This document shows, piece after piece, positions 18,064 through 28,368 of a stretch of 64,000 nucleotides of DNA. How positions within the stretch are numbered: position 1 is the stretch's first letter; each line of letters opens with the position of its first letter. Under the pieces are notes generated by a model. The model worked only from the letters and a program-made list of their open reading frames with translations, was not told the origin of the DNA and made no database searches. Origin of the DNA: Pseudomonas sp. ML96. Its GTDB lineage: Bacteria > Pseudomonadota > Gammaproteobacteria > Pseudomonadales > Pseudomonadaceae. The DNA lies in contig NZ_JPMY01000036.1 of assembly GCF_000761545.1 (NCBI RefSeq), positions 62,001 through 126,000 on the forward strand, given 5' to 3'. The translations under genes were made by a program, and so were the position numbers.

Positions 18064-19833
18064 ATGTGCGGAATAGCTGGAGAAATACGCTTCGACCATC
18101 AACCGGCCGACCTGGCCGCCATCGCCCGAATCACCCACCACCTGGCCCCTCGCGGCCCCGACGCCTGCGGCTTCCATAGCAGCGGGCCACTGGCTCTGGG
18201 GCATCGTCGTCTGAAGGTCATGGACCTGGCACCGGCCTCCGGCCAGCCCATGGTCGACCAGCAGCTCGGCCTGGCCCTGGTGTTCAACGGTGCCATCTAC
18301 AACTACCCGGAACTGCGCGACGAACTGCGCGGCCTCGGCTACCAGTTCCACTCCGACGGCGACACCGAGGTGCTGCTCAAGGGCTACCACGCCTGGGGCG
18401 AGAAGCTGCTACCGAAGCTCAATGGCATGTTCGCCTTCGCCATCTGGGAACGCGACGGTGAGCGCCTGTTCCTCGCCCGTGACCGCCTCGGCGTCAAGCC
18501 GCTGTATCTCAACGAAGACGGCAAGCGCCTGCGCTTCGCCTCGACCCTGCCAGCCCTGTTACAGGGCGGTGATGTCGACAGCGCACTGGACCCGGCGGCG
18601 CTCGACCACTACCTCAACTTCCACTCCGTGGTGCCGGCGCCACTGACCCTGCTCAAGGGCGTGCGCAAGCTGCCGCCGGCCAGCTGGCTGCGCATCGAGC
18701 GCGACGGCCGCCGCGAGCAGCGCACCTGGTGGCAGCTGCCGTTCGGCCCGCGCGAGGAAGAGCAACAGTTCAGCCTCGACGACTGGCGCGACCGCGTGCT
18801 CGAGAGCCTGCGCCAGGCGGTGCAGGTGCGCCAGCGCGCGGCGCTGGACGTCGGCGTGCTGCTCTCCGGCGGGCTCGATTCCAGCCTGCTGGTCGGCCTG
18901 CTGCATGAGGCCGGCGTGCATGACCTGGCCACCTTCTCCATCGGCTTCGAGGATGCCGGTGGCGAGCGTGGCGACGAGTTCCATTACTCGGACCTGATCT
19001 CCCGTCACTACGGCACCCGCCATCACCAGCTGCGCATCGGTGAGGCGGAGATCCTCGCCAACCTGCCCGCGGCCTTCCGCGCCATGAGCGAGCCGATGGT
19101 CAGCCACGACTGCGTGGCCTTCTACCTGCTCGGCCGCGAAGTGGCCAAGCACTGCACCGTGGTGCAGTGCGGCCAGGGCGCCGACGAGCTGTTCGCCGGC
19201 TACCACTGGTACCCGCAGGTCGATGGCGCTGCCGATCCCGAAGCCGCCTACCGCGCCGCCTTCTTCGACCGCTCGCGCGAGGAGACCCTGGCCACCCTGC
19301 GCCCGCAGTGGCACGGCCCGGACTGGTCCGGCGAGCTGCTGCGCGAGCACTTCGCCATGCCCGGCGCCAATGCCGCGGTGGACAAGGCGCTGCGCCTGGA
19401 CGGCACGGTGATGCTGGTCGACGACCCGGTGAAGCGGGTCGACAACATGACCATGGCCTGGAGCCTGGAGGCACGCACGCCGTTCCTCGACTACCGCCTG
19501 GTCGAGCTGTCCGCGCGCATTCCGGCGCGCTTCAAGCTGCCGGATGGCGGCAAGCACGTGCTCAAGGAAGCGGGCCGCGTGGTCATTCCGCACGCCGTGA
19601 TCGACCGGCCCAAGGGCTACTTCCCGGTGCCCGGCCTCAAGCATCTGCAGGGCGCCACGCTGGGTTGGGTGCAGGAACTGCTGCTCGACCCCAGCCAGGA
19701 CCGTGGCCTGTTCGAGCCGGCGGTGGTCGACCGCCTGCTCAGCGACCCGACGGGCCAGCTCACCCCACTGCGCGGCTCCAAGCTCTGGCAACTGGCCGCC
19801 CTCAATCTGTGGCTCAGTGAACAGGGCCTGTAG
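18064..19833 (+). CDS. asnO: N-acetylglutaminylglutamine amidotransferase (asparagine-synthase-like)
   Basis: A 589-residue class II glutamine amidotransferase/asparagine synthetase homologue. Cys2 (MCGIAGE) is the glutaminase nucleophile, and the ATP-PP loop SGGLDSS spans residues 268-274. In the NAGGN pathway it converts the terminal carboxylate of N-acetylglutaminylglutamine to the amide, giving the dipeptide osmoprotectant NAGGN. AGGA precedes the ATG. The next gene encodes the synthetase and the third the M42 peptidase, the standard operon, which supports this call over a general asparagine synthase. Confidence 0.92.
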   Translation: MCGIAGEIRFDHQPADLAAIARITHHLAPRGPDACGFHSSGPLALGHRRLKVMDLAPASGQPMVDQQLGLALVFNGAIYNYPELRDELRGLGYQFHSDGDTEVLLKGYHAWGEKLLPKLNGMFAFAIWERDGERLFLARDRLGVKPLYLNEDGKRLRFASTLPALLQGGDVDSALDPAALDHYLNFHSVVPAPLTLLKGVRKLPPASWLRIERDGRREQRTWWQLPFGPREEEQQFSLDDWRDRVLESLRQAVQVRQRAALDVGVLLSGGLDSSLLVGLLHEAGVHDLATFSIGFEDAGGERGDEFHYSDLISRHYGTRHHQLRIGEAEILANLPAAFRAMSEPMVSHDCVAFYLLGREVAKHCTVVQCGQGADELFAGYHWYPQVDGAADPEAAYRAAFFDRSREETLATLRPQWHGPDWSGELLREHFAMPGANAAVDKALRLDGTVMLVDDPVKRVDNMTMAWSLEARTPFLDYRLVELSARIPARFKLPDGGKHVLKEAGRVVIPHAVIDRPKGYFPVPGLKHLQGATLGWVQELLLDPSQDRGLFEPAVVDRLLSDPTGQLTPLRGSKLWQLAALNLWLSEQGL

Positions 19834-19854
19834 ACCGATACAAGGAATTCCATC

Positions 19855-21591
19855 ATGCGTGCATCTGCCTTCACTCAACGTCTACAGCGCGGCCAGCCAC
19901 CCTCCTACCAGCGCCTGCAGGCCCATCTGGCCAAGGACGGCATCGCCCAGTCCGCGCCGCAGAGCGTGCATTGCGGCTGGGGCCGCCTGCTGATCGGCCA
20001 CACCTACCCCAACGCCGAGGCGCTGGCCTCGGCGCTGCAGGAGGAGCGCCCCGGCGAGCGCGATATCGCCCTGTACGTGGCCGCGCCGCATCAGGTGCTG
20101 GCCCTGGCGCCGCAGCAACTGTTCCTCGACCCCTCCGACACCCTGCGCCTGTGGTTCATGGACTATCGCCCGGCCCATGCCAGCTTCCGCGGCTTCGGCA
20201 TCCGCCGCGTGCACAGCGAGCAGGACTGGGAGGCGGTCAACAGTCTCTATCTGCAGCGCGACATGCTGCCGATCGACACCACCCAACTCACCCCGCGCGA
20301 GGACGGTGGCCCCAGCTACTGGCTGGCCGAGGACGAGAGCGACGGCCGGGTGGTCGGCGCGGTGATGGGCCTCAACCACGCCAAGGCCTTCGCCGACCCG
20401 GAGGCCGGCAGCAGCCTGTGGTGCCTGGCGGTGGCGCCAGACTGCCAGCGCCCGGGCGTCGGCGAGGCGCTGGTGCGCCACCTGATCGAGCACTTCATGA
20501 GTCGCGGCCTGAACCACCTGGACCTGTCCGTGCTGCACGACAACAAGGGCGCCAAAGCGCTCTACGCCAAGCTCGGCTTTCGCGTGCTGCCGACCTTCGC
20601 GGTGAAACGGCGCAACGGCATCAACCAGGCGCTGTTCCTTGGCCCAGGGCCGGAGGCGGAGCTCAACCCCTATGCGCGCATCATCGTCGACGAGGCCCAG
20701 CGACGTGGCATCGAGGTACGCGTCGACGACGCCGAGGGCGGCCTGTTCACCCTCAGCCAGGGCGGCCGGCGCATCCGCTGCCGCGAGTCGTTGTCGGACC
20801 TGACCAGCGCGGTGAGCATGACCCTGTGCCAGGACAAGCACCTGACCCACCGCGCCTTCGACCGTGCCGGCCTGCGCCAGCCGGCCCAGCGTTTGGCCGG
20901 CAGCAGCGAAGACAACGCCGCGTTCCTCGCCGAGCACGGCAGCATCGTGGTCAAGCCGGTGGACGGCGAACAGGGCCAGGGCGTGGCCGTCGACCTGCGC
21001 AGCAACGAGGCCGTGCAGGAGGCCATCGAACGCGCCCGGCACTTCGACCAGCGCGTGCTGCTGGAGAGCTACCACCCCGGCCAGGATCTGCGCATCGTGG
21101 TCATCGGCTACCAGGTGGTGGCCGCCGCCGTGCGTCATCCGGCCGAGGTGATCGGCGACGGCGTGCATACCATCGGTGCGCTGATCGAGGCGCAGAGCCG
21201 CCGGCGCCAGGCCGCCACCGGCGGCGAGAGTCGCATCCCGCTGGATGCCGAGACCCAGCGCACCCTGCACGACGCCGGCCATGACTACTCCAGCGTGCTG
21301 CCCGCCGGCACCCGCCTGAGCGTACGCAAGACCGCCAACCTGCATACCGGCGGCACCCTGGAGGACGTTACCGAGCGCCTGCACCCGCAGCTGCACCAGG
21401 CGGCGGTAAAGGCCGCCCGCGCCTTGGAGATTCCGGTGGTGGGCCTGGACCTGCTGGTCGAGTCCGCCGAGACCGAGGATTACGTGCTGATCGAGGCCAA
21501 CGAGCGGGTCGGCCTGGCCAACCACCAGCCGCAACCGACCGCCGAACGCTTCGTCGATCTGCTGTTCCCGCTCAGCCGCCCGCATCTGTAA
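19855..21591 (+). CDS. ngg: N-acetylglutaminylglutamine synthetase (GNAT + ATP-grasp)
   Basis: A 578-residue two-domain enzyme. An N-terminal GNAT acetyltransferase (about residues 110-270; CoA loop region VAPDCQRPGVGEALVRHLIEHF and HDNKGAKALYAKLGF) is followed by an ATP-grasp ligase (about 300-575; VKPVDGEQGQGVAVDL, ending LIEANERVGL). It acetylates and couples two glutamines to make N-acetylglutaminylglutamine, the NAGGN precursor. AAGGA lies eight bases before the ATG. It sits 21 bases after asnO in the same operon. Confidence 0.92.
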   Translation: MRASAFTQRLQRGQPPSYQRLQAHLAKDGIAQSAPQSVHCGWGRLLIGHTYPNAEALASALQEERPGERDIALYVAAPHQVLALAPQQLFLDPSDTLRLWFMDYRPAHASFRGFGIRRVHSEQDWEAVNSLYLQRDMLPIDTTQLTPREDGGPSYWLAEDESDGRVVGAVMGLNHAKAFADPEAGSSLWCLAVAPDCQRPGVGEALVRHLIEHFMSRGLNHLDLSVLHDNKGAKALYAKLGFRVLPTFAVKRRNGINQALFLGPGPEAELNPYARIIVDEAQRRGIEVRVDDAEGGLFTLSQGGRRIRCRESLSDLTSAVSMTLCQDKHLTHRAFDRAGLRQPAQRLAGSSEDNAAFLAEHGSIVVKPVDGEQGQGVAVDLRSNEAVQEAIERARHFDQRVLLESYHPGQDLRIVVIGYQVVAAAVRHPAEVIGDGVHTIGALIEAQSRRRQAATGGESRIPLDAETQRTLHDAGHDYSSVLPAGTRLSVRKTANLHTGGTLEDVTERLHPQLHQAAVKAARALEIPVVGLDLLVESAETEDYVLIEANERVGLANHQPQPTAERFVDLLFPLSRPHL

Positions 21592-21600
21592 GGAGGCTCT

Positions 21601-22797
21601 ATGCATCGCCTACCCGAACCCGACCTGGCCTACCTGCGCCAGGTACTGCTCGAGCTGCTGGCCATCCCCAGCCCCACCGGCTTCACCGACACCGTGGTGC
21701 GCTACGTGGCCGAACGCCTGGACGAGCTCGGCATCCCCTTCGAGCTGACCCGCCGCGGCACCATCCGCGCCACGCTCACCGGCCGCCAGTCGAGCCCGGA
21801 CCGCGCCGTGTCGGCGCACCTGGACACCATCGGCGCCATCGTCCGCGAGATCAAGGACAGCGGCCGCCCGGCCCTGGCCCCGGTGGGCTGCTGGTCCAGC
21901 CGCTTCGCCGAGGGCAGCCGGGTCAGCCTGTTCACCGACCACGGCGTATTGCGCGGCAGCGTACTGCCGCTGATGGCTTCGGGGCACGCCTTCAACACCC
22001 AGGTCGACAGCCTGCCGATCAGCTGGGATCACATCGAACTGCGCCTCGACGCGCCCTGTACCAGCCGCGCCGAATGCGAGGCACTGGGCGTCTCGGTGGG
22101 TGACTTCGTCGCCTTCGACCCGCTGCCAGAGTTCACCGAGAGCGGCCATATCAGTGCCCGTCACCTCGACGACAAGGCCGGCGTCGCAGCGCTGCTGGCC
22201 GCGCTCAAGGCGGTCAAGGACAGCGGCCTGGAGCCGCAGATCGACTGCCACCCGCTGTTCACCATCACCGAGGAGGTCGGCTCCGGCGCGGCGGCGGCGC
22301 TGCCCTGGGACGTCAGCGAGTTCGTCGGCATCGACATCGCCCCGGTCGCCCCCGGCCAGCAGTCCAGCGAACACGCGGTGAGCGTGGCCCTGCAGGACTC
22401 CGGCGGGCCGTATGACTACCACCTGTCGCGCCACCTGCTGCGCCTGGCCGCCGAGGACGACATCCCGGTGCGCCGCGATCTGTTCCGCTACTACCACAGC
22501 GACGCCCAGTCGGCGGTGACCGCCGGCCACGACATCCGCGTCGCCCTGCTGGCCTTCGGCTGCGACGCCACCCACGGCTACGAGCGCACCCACATCGACA
22601 GCCTGGCCGCCCTCACCCGCCTGATCGGCGCCTACCTGCTCAGCCCGCCGGTGTTCGCCTCGGACGCCAAGCCGGCCCAGGAGCATTCGCTGGAGCGCTT
22701 CAGCCACCAGATCGAGCATGACGCGCAGCTGGCCAACGACACCCAGGTGCCCAATCTAGACAGCGTCCTCGGAGCGCGCCCGGACACTCCGGGCTAA
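21601..22797 (+). CDS. NAGGN-system M42-family peptidase
   Basis: A 398-residue metallo-aminopeptidase-like protein of family M42. Expected metal ligands appear in SAHLDTIGAIV, ARHLDDKAGVAALL, the catalytic TITEEVGSGA and GIDIAPV, with the C-terminal His in THGYERTHIDS. This subfamily accompanies asnO-ngg operons (TIGR03106-like) and probably turns over NAGGN or related dipeptides when osmotic stress ends. That role is inferred from context. AAGGAGG precedes the ATG, nine bases after ngg. Confidence 0.9.
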   Translation: MHRLPEPDLAYLRQVLLELLAIPSPTGFTDTVVRYVAERLDELGIPFELTRRGTIRATLTGRQSSPDRAVSAHLDTIGAIVREIKDSGRPALAPVGCWSSRFAEGSRVSLFTDHGVLRGSVLPLMASGHAFNTQVDSLPISWDHIELRLDAPCTSRAECEALGVSVGDFVAFDPLPEFTESGHISARHLDDKAGVAALLAALKAVKDSGLEPQIDCHPLFTITEEVGSGAAAALPWDVSEFVGIDIAPVAPGQQSSEHAVSVALQDSGGPYDYHLSRHLLRLAAEDDIPVRRDLFRYYHSDAQSAVTAGHDIRVALLAFGCDATHGYERTHIDSLAALTRLIGAYLLSPPVFASDAKPAQEHSLERFSHQIEHDAQLANDTQVPNLDSVLGARPDTPG

Positions 22798-22899
22798 GCT
22801 TCTGGGGCGGTCGTGCCCGGCTCTGCAACGGCCGCTTGAAGCCCCGCCCACAACTGGGCAAAGTGCTGGCATAACCGATAAGAACGATGAGGTTGGCAG

Positions 22900-25650
<2,751 letters not shown>

Positions 25651-25677
25651 CATGGCCGCCCGCCAACAGGAGCCGCC

Positions 25678-25911
25678 ATGCTGATCCCCCACCAGATGCT
25701 CGAAGCCGAGACACTCAACCGCCTGCTGGAGGACTTCGTCACCCGCGACGGCACCGACAACGGCGACGACACGCCGCTGGCCACCCGCGTCGAGCGGGCT
25801 CGCAGGGCACTGGAGAAAGGCCAGGCGGTAATCGTCTTCGATGCGGACAGCCAGCAGTGCCAGCTGGCGCTACGCGATGAAGTACCGAAGGAGTGGCTGG
25901 AAGATCAGTGA
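25678..25911 (+). CDS. yheU: YheU family (UPF0270) protein
   Basis: A 77-residue protein with the family opening MLIPHQMLEAETLNRLLEDFVTRDGT and acidic C-terminus. UPF0270 members are small conserved proteins of unknown function in gamma-proteobacteria. AGGAG lies six bases upstream of the ATG. It follows the hybrid kinase by 27 bases and overlaps the convergent ynfA-like gene by seven bases. Confidence 0.88.
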   Translation: MLIPHQMLEAETLNRLLEDFVTRDGTDNGDDTPLATRVERARRALEKGQAVIVFDADSQQCQLALRDEVPKEWLEDQ

Positions 25912-26237
25912 CTGGCGAAGCGCGGGCCGAGTAGGATGATGCCCGCACCGATCAGGCACAGTAGCGCGCCCGCCCAGTCCGAGAGCATCGGCCGGGTCCG
26001 CTCGATCACACCCAGCCAGAGCAGCGAAGCCACGATGTAGACACCGCCATAGGCGGCGTAGGCGCGCCCGGCATAGGCCGCCTCGACGCGGGTCAGCAGC
26101 AGGGCGAACAGGGTCAGGCTGAGCAGGCCCGGGGCGATCCACCAGGCGCTCTTGCCCAGGCGCAGCCACATCCAGAAGGCATAGCAGCCGGCGATCTCGA
26201 ACAGTGCGGCGAGAAAGAACCAGAAGTAGTTGAGCAT
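25905..26237 (-). CDS. YnfA/UPF0060 family small membrane protein
   Basis: A 110-residue protein with four hydrophobic helices. It matches YnfA nearly motif for motif: FFLAALFEIAGCYAFW at the start, then RVEAAYAGRAYAAYGGVYI. The family is related to small multidrug resistance (SMR) transporters and some members export quaternary ammonium compounds. Two adjacent ATGs exist (26240, 26237); the second gives better spacing from AAGAGA and the usual family length. Confidence 0.88.
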   Translation of the reverse strand: MLNYFWFFLAALFEIAGCYAFWMWLRLGKSAWWIAPGLLSLTLFALLLTRVEAAYAGRAYAAYGGVYIVASLLWLGVIERTRPMLSDWAGALLCLIGAGIILLGPRFASH

Positions 26238-26291
26238 CATCGGTCTCTTGAAAGCGGTTGGCAGGTCAGCCGGTGAGGCCCCCATGCGAAC

Positions 26292-26720
26292 TCAGCCGCG
26301 CAGGCTACCCTCGCGCTCCCACACGCAGCGCACCCGCAGGTCTTCTTCCTGGGGGCTGTGGAAGCCGCTCTCCGACTCCCAGCGGAAGGTGTGCAGGCCG
26401 TTCAGCTCGGTCTCTAGATGTACCACAGCGCTGGCCCAGTACAGGCGCTTGAGCAGCGCCTCGAATTCCTTCACCCACAGCGCCCACTCGTACTCGATGG
26501 CCTGGTAGCTGGCGCCGAAGTGGATCACCTGGGTCTGGTACAGCCCTTCACCCTCGTTGCCGCAGAAGGAGAACATCTCGCGACCGAGGAACGGCCAGGC
26601 GTCGCCGACGGGCAACTGCTCCAGTACTCGGCGGTTGGTGCCACGACGCAGCGCGCGCTGCTCGAGATCACCGGACGGCCAGTCACGGATGCAGCCATAG
26701 ACGATGGATTCGGACTCCAC
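26292..26720 (-). CDS. Conserved hypothetical protein (142 residues)
   Basis: A compact soluble protein with no signal peptide or membrane helix, rich in aromatic residues (EYEWALWVKEFEALLKRLYWASAV) and acidic at pH 7. I do not recognise the family. It opens MESESIVYGCIRDWP and ends EREGSLRG. The GTG start at 26720 follows GGAG by seven bases, a convincing translation signal, and the frame is open without rare-codon clusters. It sits 54 bases upstream of the ynfA-like gene and 102 bases downstream of an MFS gene, all in one orientation. The overall look recalls immunity-type or sugar-nucleotide-free cytosolic proteins, but no function should be assigned. Confidence 0.65.
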   Translation of the reverse strand: MESESIVYGCIRDWPSGDLEQRALRRGTNRRVLEQLPVGDAWPFLGREMFSFCGNEGEGLYQTQVIHFGASYQAIEYEWALWVKEFEALLKRLYWASAVVHLETELNGLHTFRWESESGFHSPQEEDLRVRCVWEREGSLRG

Positions 26721-26822
26721 GCGGGTACTCCAGAAAGTGCAGGCTGCCTTCTAACACAGGGCATGGCGACTGCAAAGGAACCAATGCCCTGCCCGCGCAA
26801 AAAGCGCGGGCCAGACGCCAAA

Positions 26823-27983
26823 TCAGGCCGAGCGTTGCGGTGTGCGCAAGGCCCAGGCGATCAGCGTCATCAGCACGGCCAGGCCGATCAGTACCATGAA
26901 CGGCACCTGGTAGTTGCCAGCCAGATCGCGCCCCAGGCCAGCCAGGATCGGCGCCAGGCACGCCATGCCGTAGCCGGCGCATAGCATCATCGCGGTCCAG
27001 CGACTGACAGCCAGCGGCGTGTGCACCTCATACAGCGGCAGCACCAGCGACAGCGCGAAGGAGCCGCTGAGGACGAAGCCCATCAGCACGGCCCAGACCT
27101 CGGGCCACAGCGTCGGCTGGAAGGTGATCATGCTCATGCACAGGGTCAGAATCACCCCGCAACCCACCAGCAGCGGCTGGCGAATATCGAAACGCTGGGC
27201 CAGCCAGGGCAGCAACCAGGCACTGGGCAGACCAACCAGCATCAGCAGGCTGAACAGGCCATTGGCGTGCAGCAGGCTCAGGCCCGCCTCGTGGTAGCGC
27301 GCCACCAGCCAGGTGGCCATGGTGTAGAAGAAGCCCGCCTGAATGGCGAAGAAGCCGGTCACCAGCCAGGCGCGCGGTTCGCGCCAAGGTAGCCCCTGGG
27401 CATCGCCAGCCAGCGCCTCTTCGGCGCGATTCGGCAGGCGCAGCCAGAGCAGGCCGGCCAACAGCGCAGGCACGAACCAGGCCGCCAGGCCCAGACTCCA
27501 GTCATCGCCCAGGCCCTGGGTCATGGGCACCGTGAGCACCGCACCCGCGGCGCCACCAATGGCCATGCTGAAGGAATACCAGCCGACTACCTGGCCGACG
27601 TGATCACGGAAATGACGCTTGATGAAGCCGGACAACAGCGGACCAGCCACGGCGATACCGGCGCCGAGCAGCACCGCACTGCCGATCAGCAGCGGGCTGA
27701 AATGGCCACCCAGACGCAGCAGCAGGGCCAGAGTGATCAGCCCCAGGCAAGCGGCAACGGTGCGTTCCAGGCCGAAGCGCACGGCCAGGCGCGGCGCCAG
27801 CGGCGCCAGCAGGCCCATGCACAGCACCGGCAAGGCGGTGGTCAGGCTGATCAGACCACGGCTCAGCGACAGCTCTTCGGCGATGCGCTCGATCAGTGGG
27901 GCAAGGGAGGTGATGCCGGGGCGCAGGTTGATCGCCGCCAGCACCAGCGCCAGCAATAGCAGGGCCCTGGGTACAGGTTTCAC
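26823..27983 (-). CDS. MFS transporter, CynX/NimT family
   Basis: A 386-residue major-facilitator protein with twelve predicted helices. The opening LLLLALVLAAINLRPGITSLAPLIERIAEEL and GAGIAVAGPLLSGFIKRHF are characteristic of the CynX/NimT (cyanate/2-nitroimidazole) subfamily; the true substrate is unknown. The start is GTG at 27983 with GGAT six bases upstream; no in-frame ATG fits better. The gene is divergent from the tubulin-like gene across a 385-base spacer. Confidence 0.87.
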   Translation of the reverse strand: MKPVPRALLLLALVLAAINLRPGITSLAPLIERIAEELSLSRGLISLTTALPVLCMGLLAPLAPRLAVRFGLERTVAACLGLITLALLLRLGGHFSPLLIGSAVLLGAGIAVAGPLLSGFIKRHFRDHVGQVVGWYSFSMAIGGAAGAVLTVPMTQGLGDDWSLGLAAWFVPALLAGLLWLRLPNRAEEALAGDAQGLPWREPRAWLVTGFFAIQAGFFYTMATWLVARYHEAGLSLLHANGLFSLLMLVGLPSAWLLPWLAQRFDIRQPLLVGCGVILTLCMSMITFQPTLWPEVWAVLMGFVLSGSFALSLVLPLYEVHTPLAVSRWTAMMLCAGYGMACLAPILAGLGRDLAGNYQVPFMVLIGLAVLMTLIAWALRTPQRSA

Positions 27984-28368
27984 GTGACATCCAACAACTC
28001 GATGGCCAGGCAGGCCGGGGCTGCAACCCTACTCTCGCAAGGCGCGCCCGGGCAAGCGCGGAGCACATGAAACTGACCAACTGGACAATAAAAAGTGGCG
28101 ACAGTAAACGCACTCTGCTTACTGTCCGGATGCAATCCGTTGCGATACCTGAGATACAAACAACGTCAGAAAACCGACCTTCCATACGGCTAAATGGCAC
28201 TTCGCCAGTGAACCGGCGACAGCCCAGGCCCCATGCGGGCTCAGGCAAAAGAAAAGAGTTGCCAGCGCCTCGAATAAAGCCGTTTCGCTGTATATAGTGC
28301 TAGTGAATGTAACAGAGCATTTACAGACTCTGATTGACTAATAAAAAGCTGCCGCCAACAGCCACGGA
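27984..28368. promoter_or_regulatory. Divergent intergenic region between the MFS gene and the tubulin-like gene
   Basis: A gene-free stretch of 385 bases, more AT-rich than its flanks. It holds a 7-base inverted repeat (28101-28125), a short one cagag/ctctg (28313-28332) and a possible -10 hexamer TATAGT near 28292. A 76-codon frame at 28067-28297 has no ribosome site and no protein-like composition, so I treat it as non-coding. Both flanking promoters should lie here, but no clear -35/-10 pair could be named. Confidence 0.4.
28101..28125. repeat. Inverted repeat, possible operator or short hairpin
   Basis: Perfect 7-base arms acagtaa (28101-28107) and ttactgt (28119-28125) with an 11-base spacer. 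The arm length and spacing are compatible with one face of the helix for a dimeric regulator, about 245 bases upstream of the tubulin-like gene. No family of regulator can be named. Confidence 0.35.

Noticed and set aside
26791..26811. Hairpin gcccgcgc/gcgcgggc as terminator of the MFS gene
   Set aside because: Neither strand shows a T-rich tail after the stem; the T run lies in the loop.
28067..28297. Small gene in the spacer before the tubulin-like gene
   Set aside because: No ribosome site and a composition not like the neighbouring proteins.
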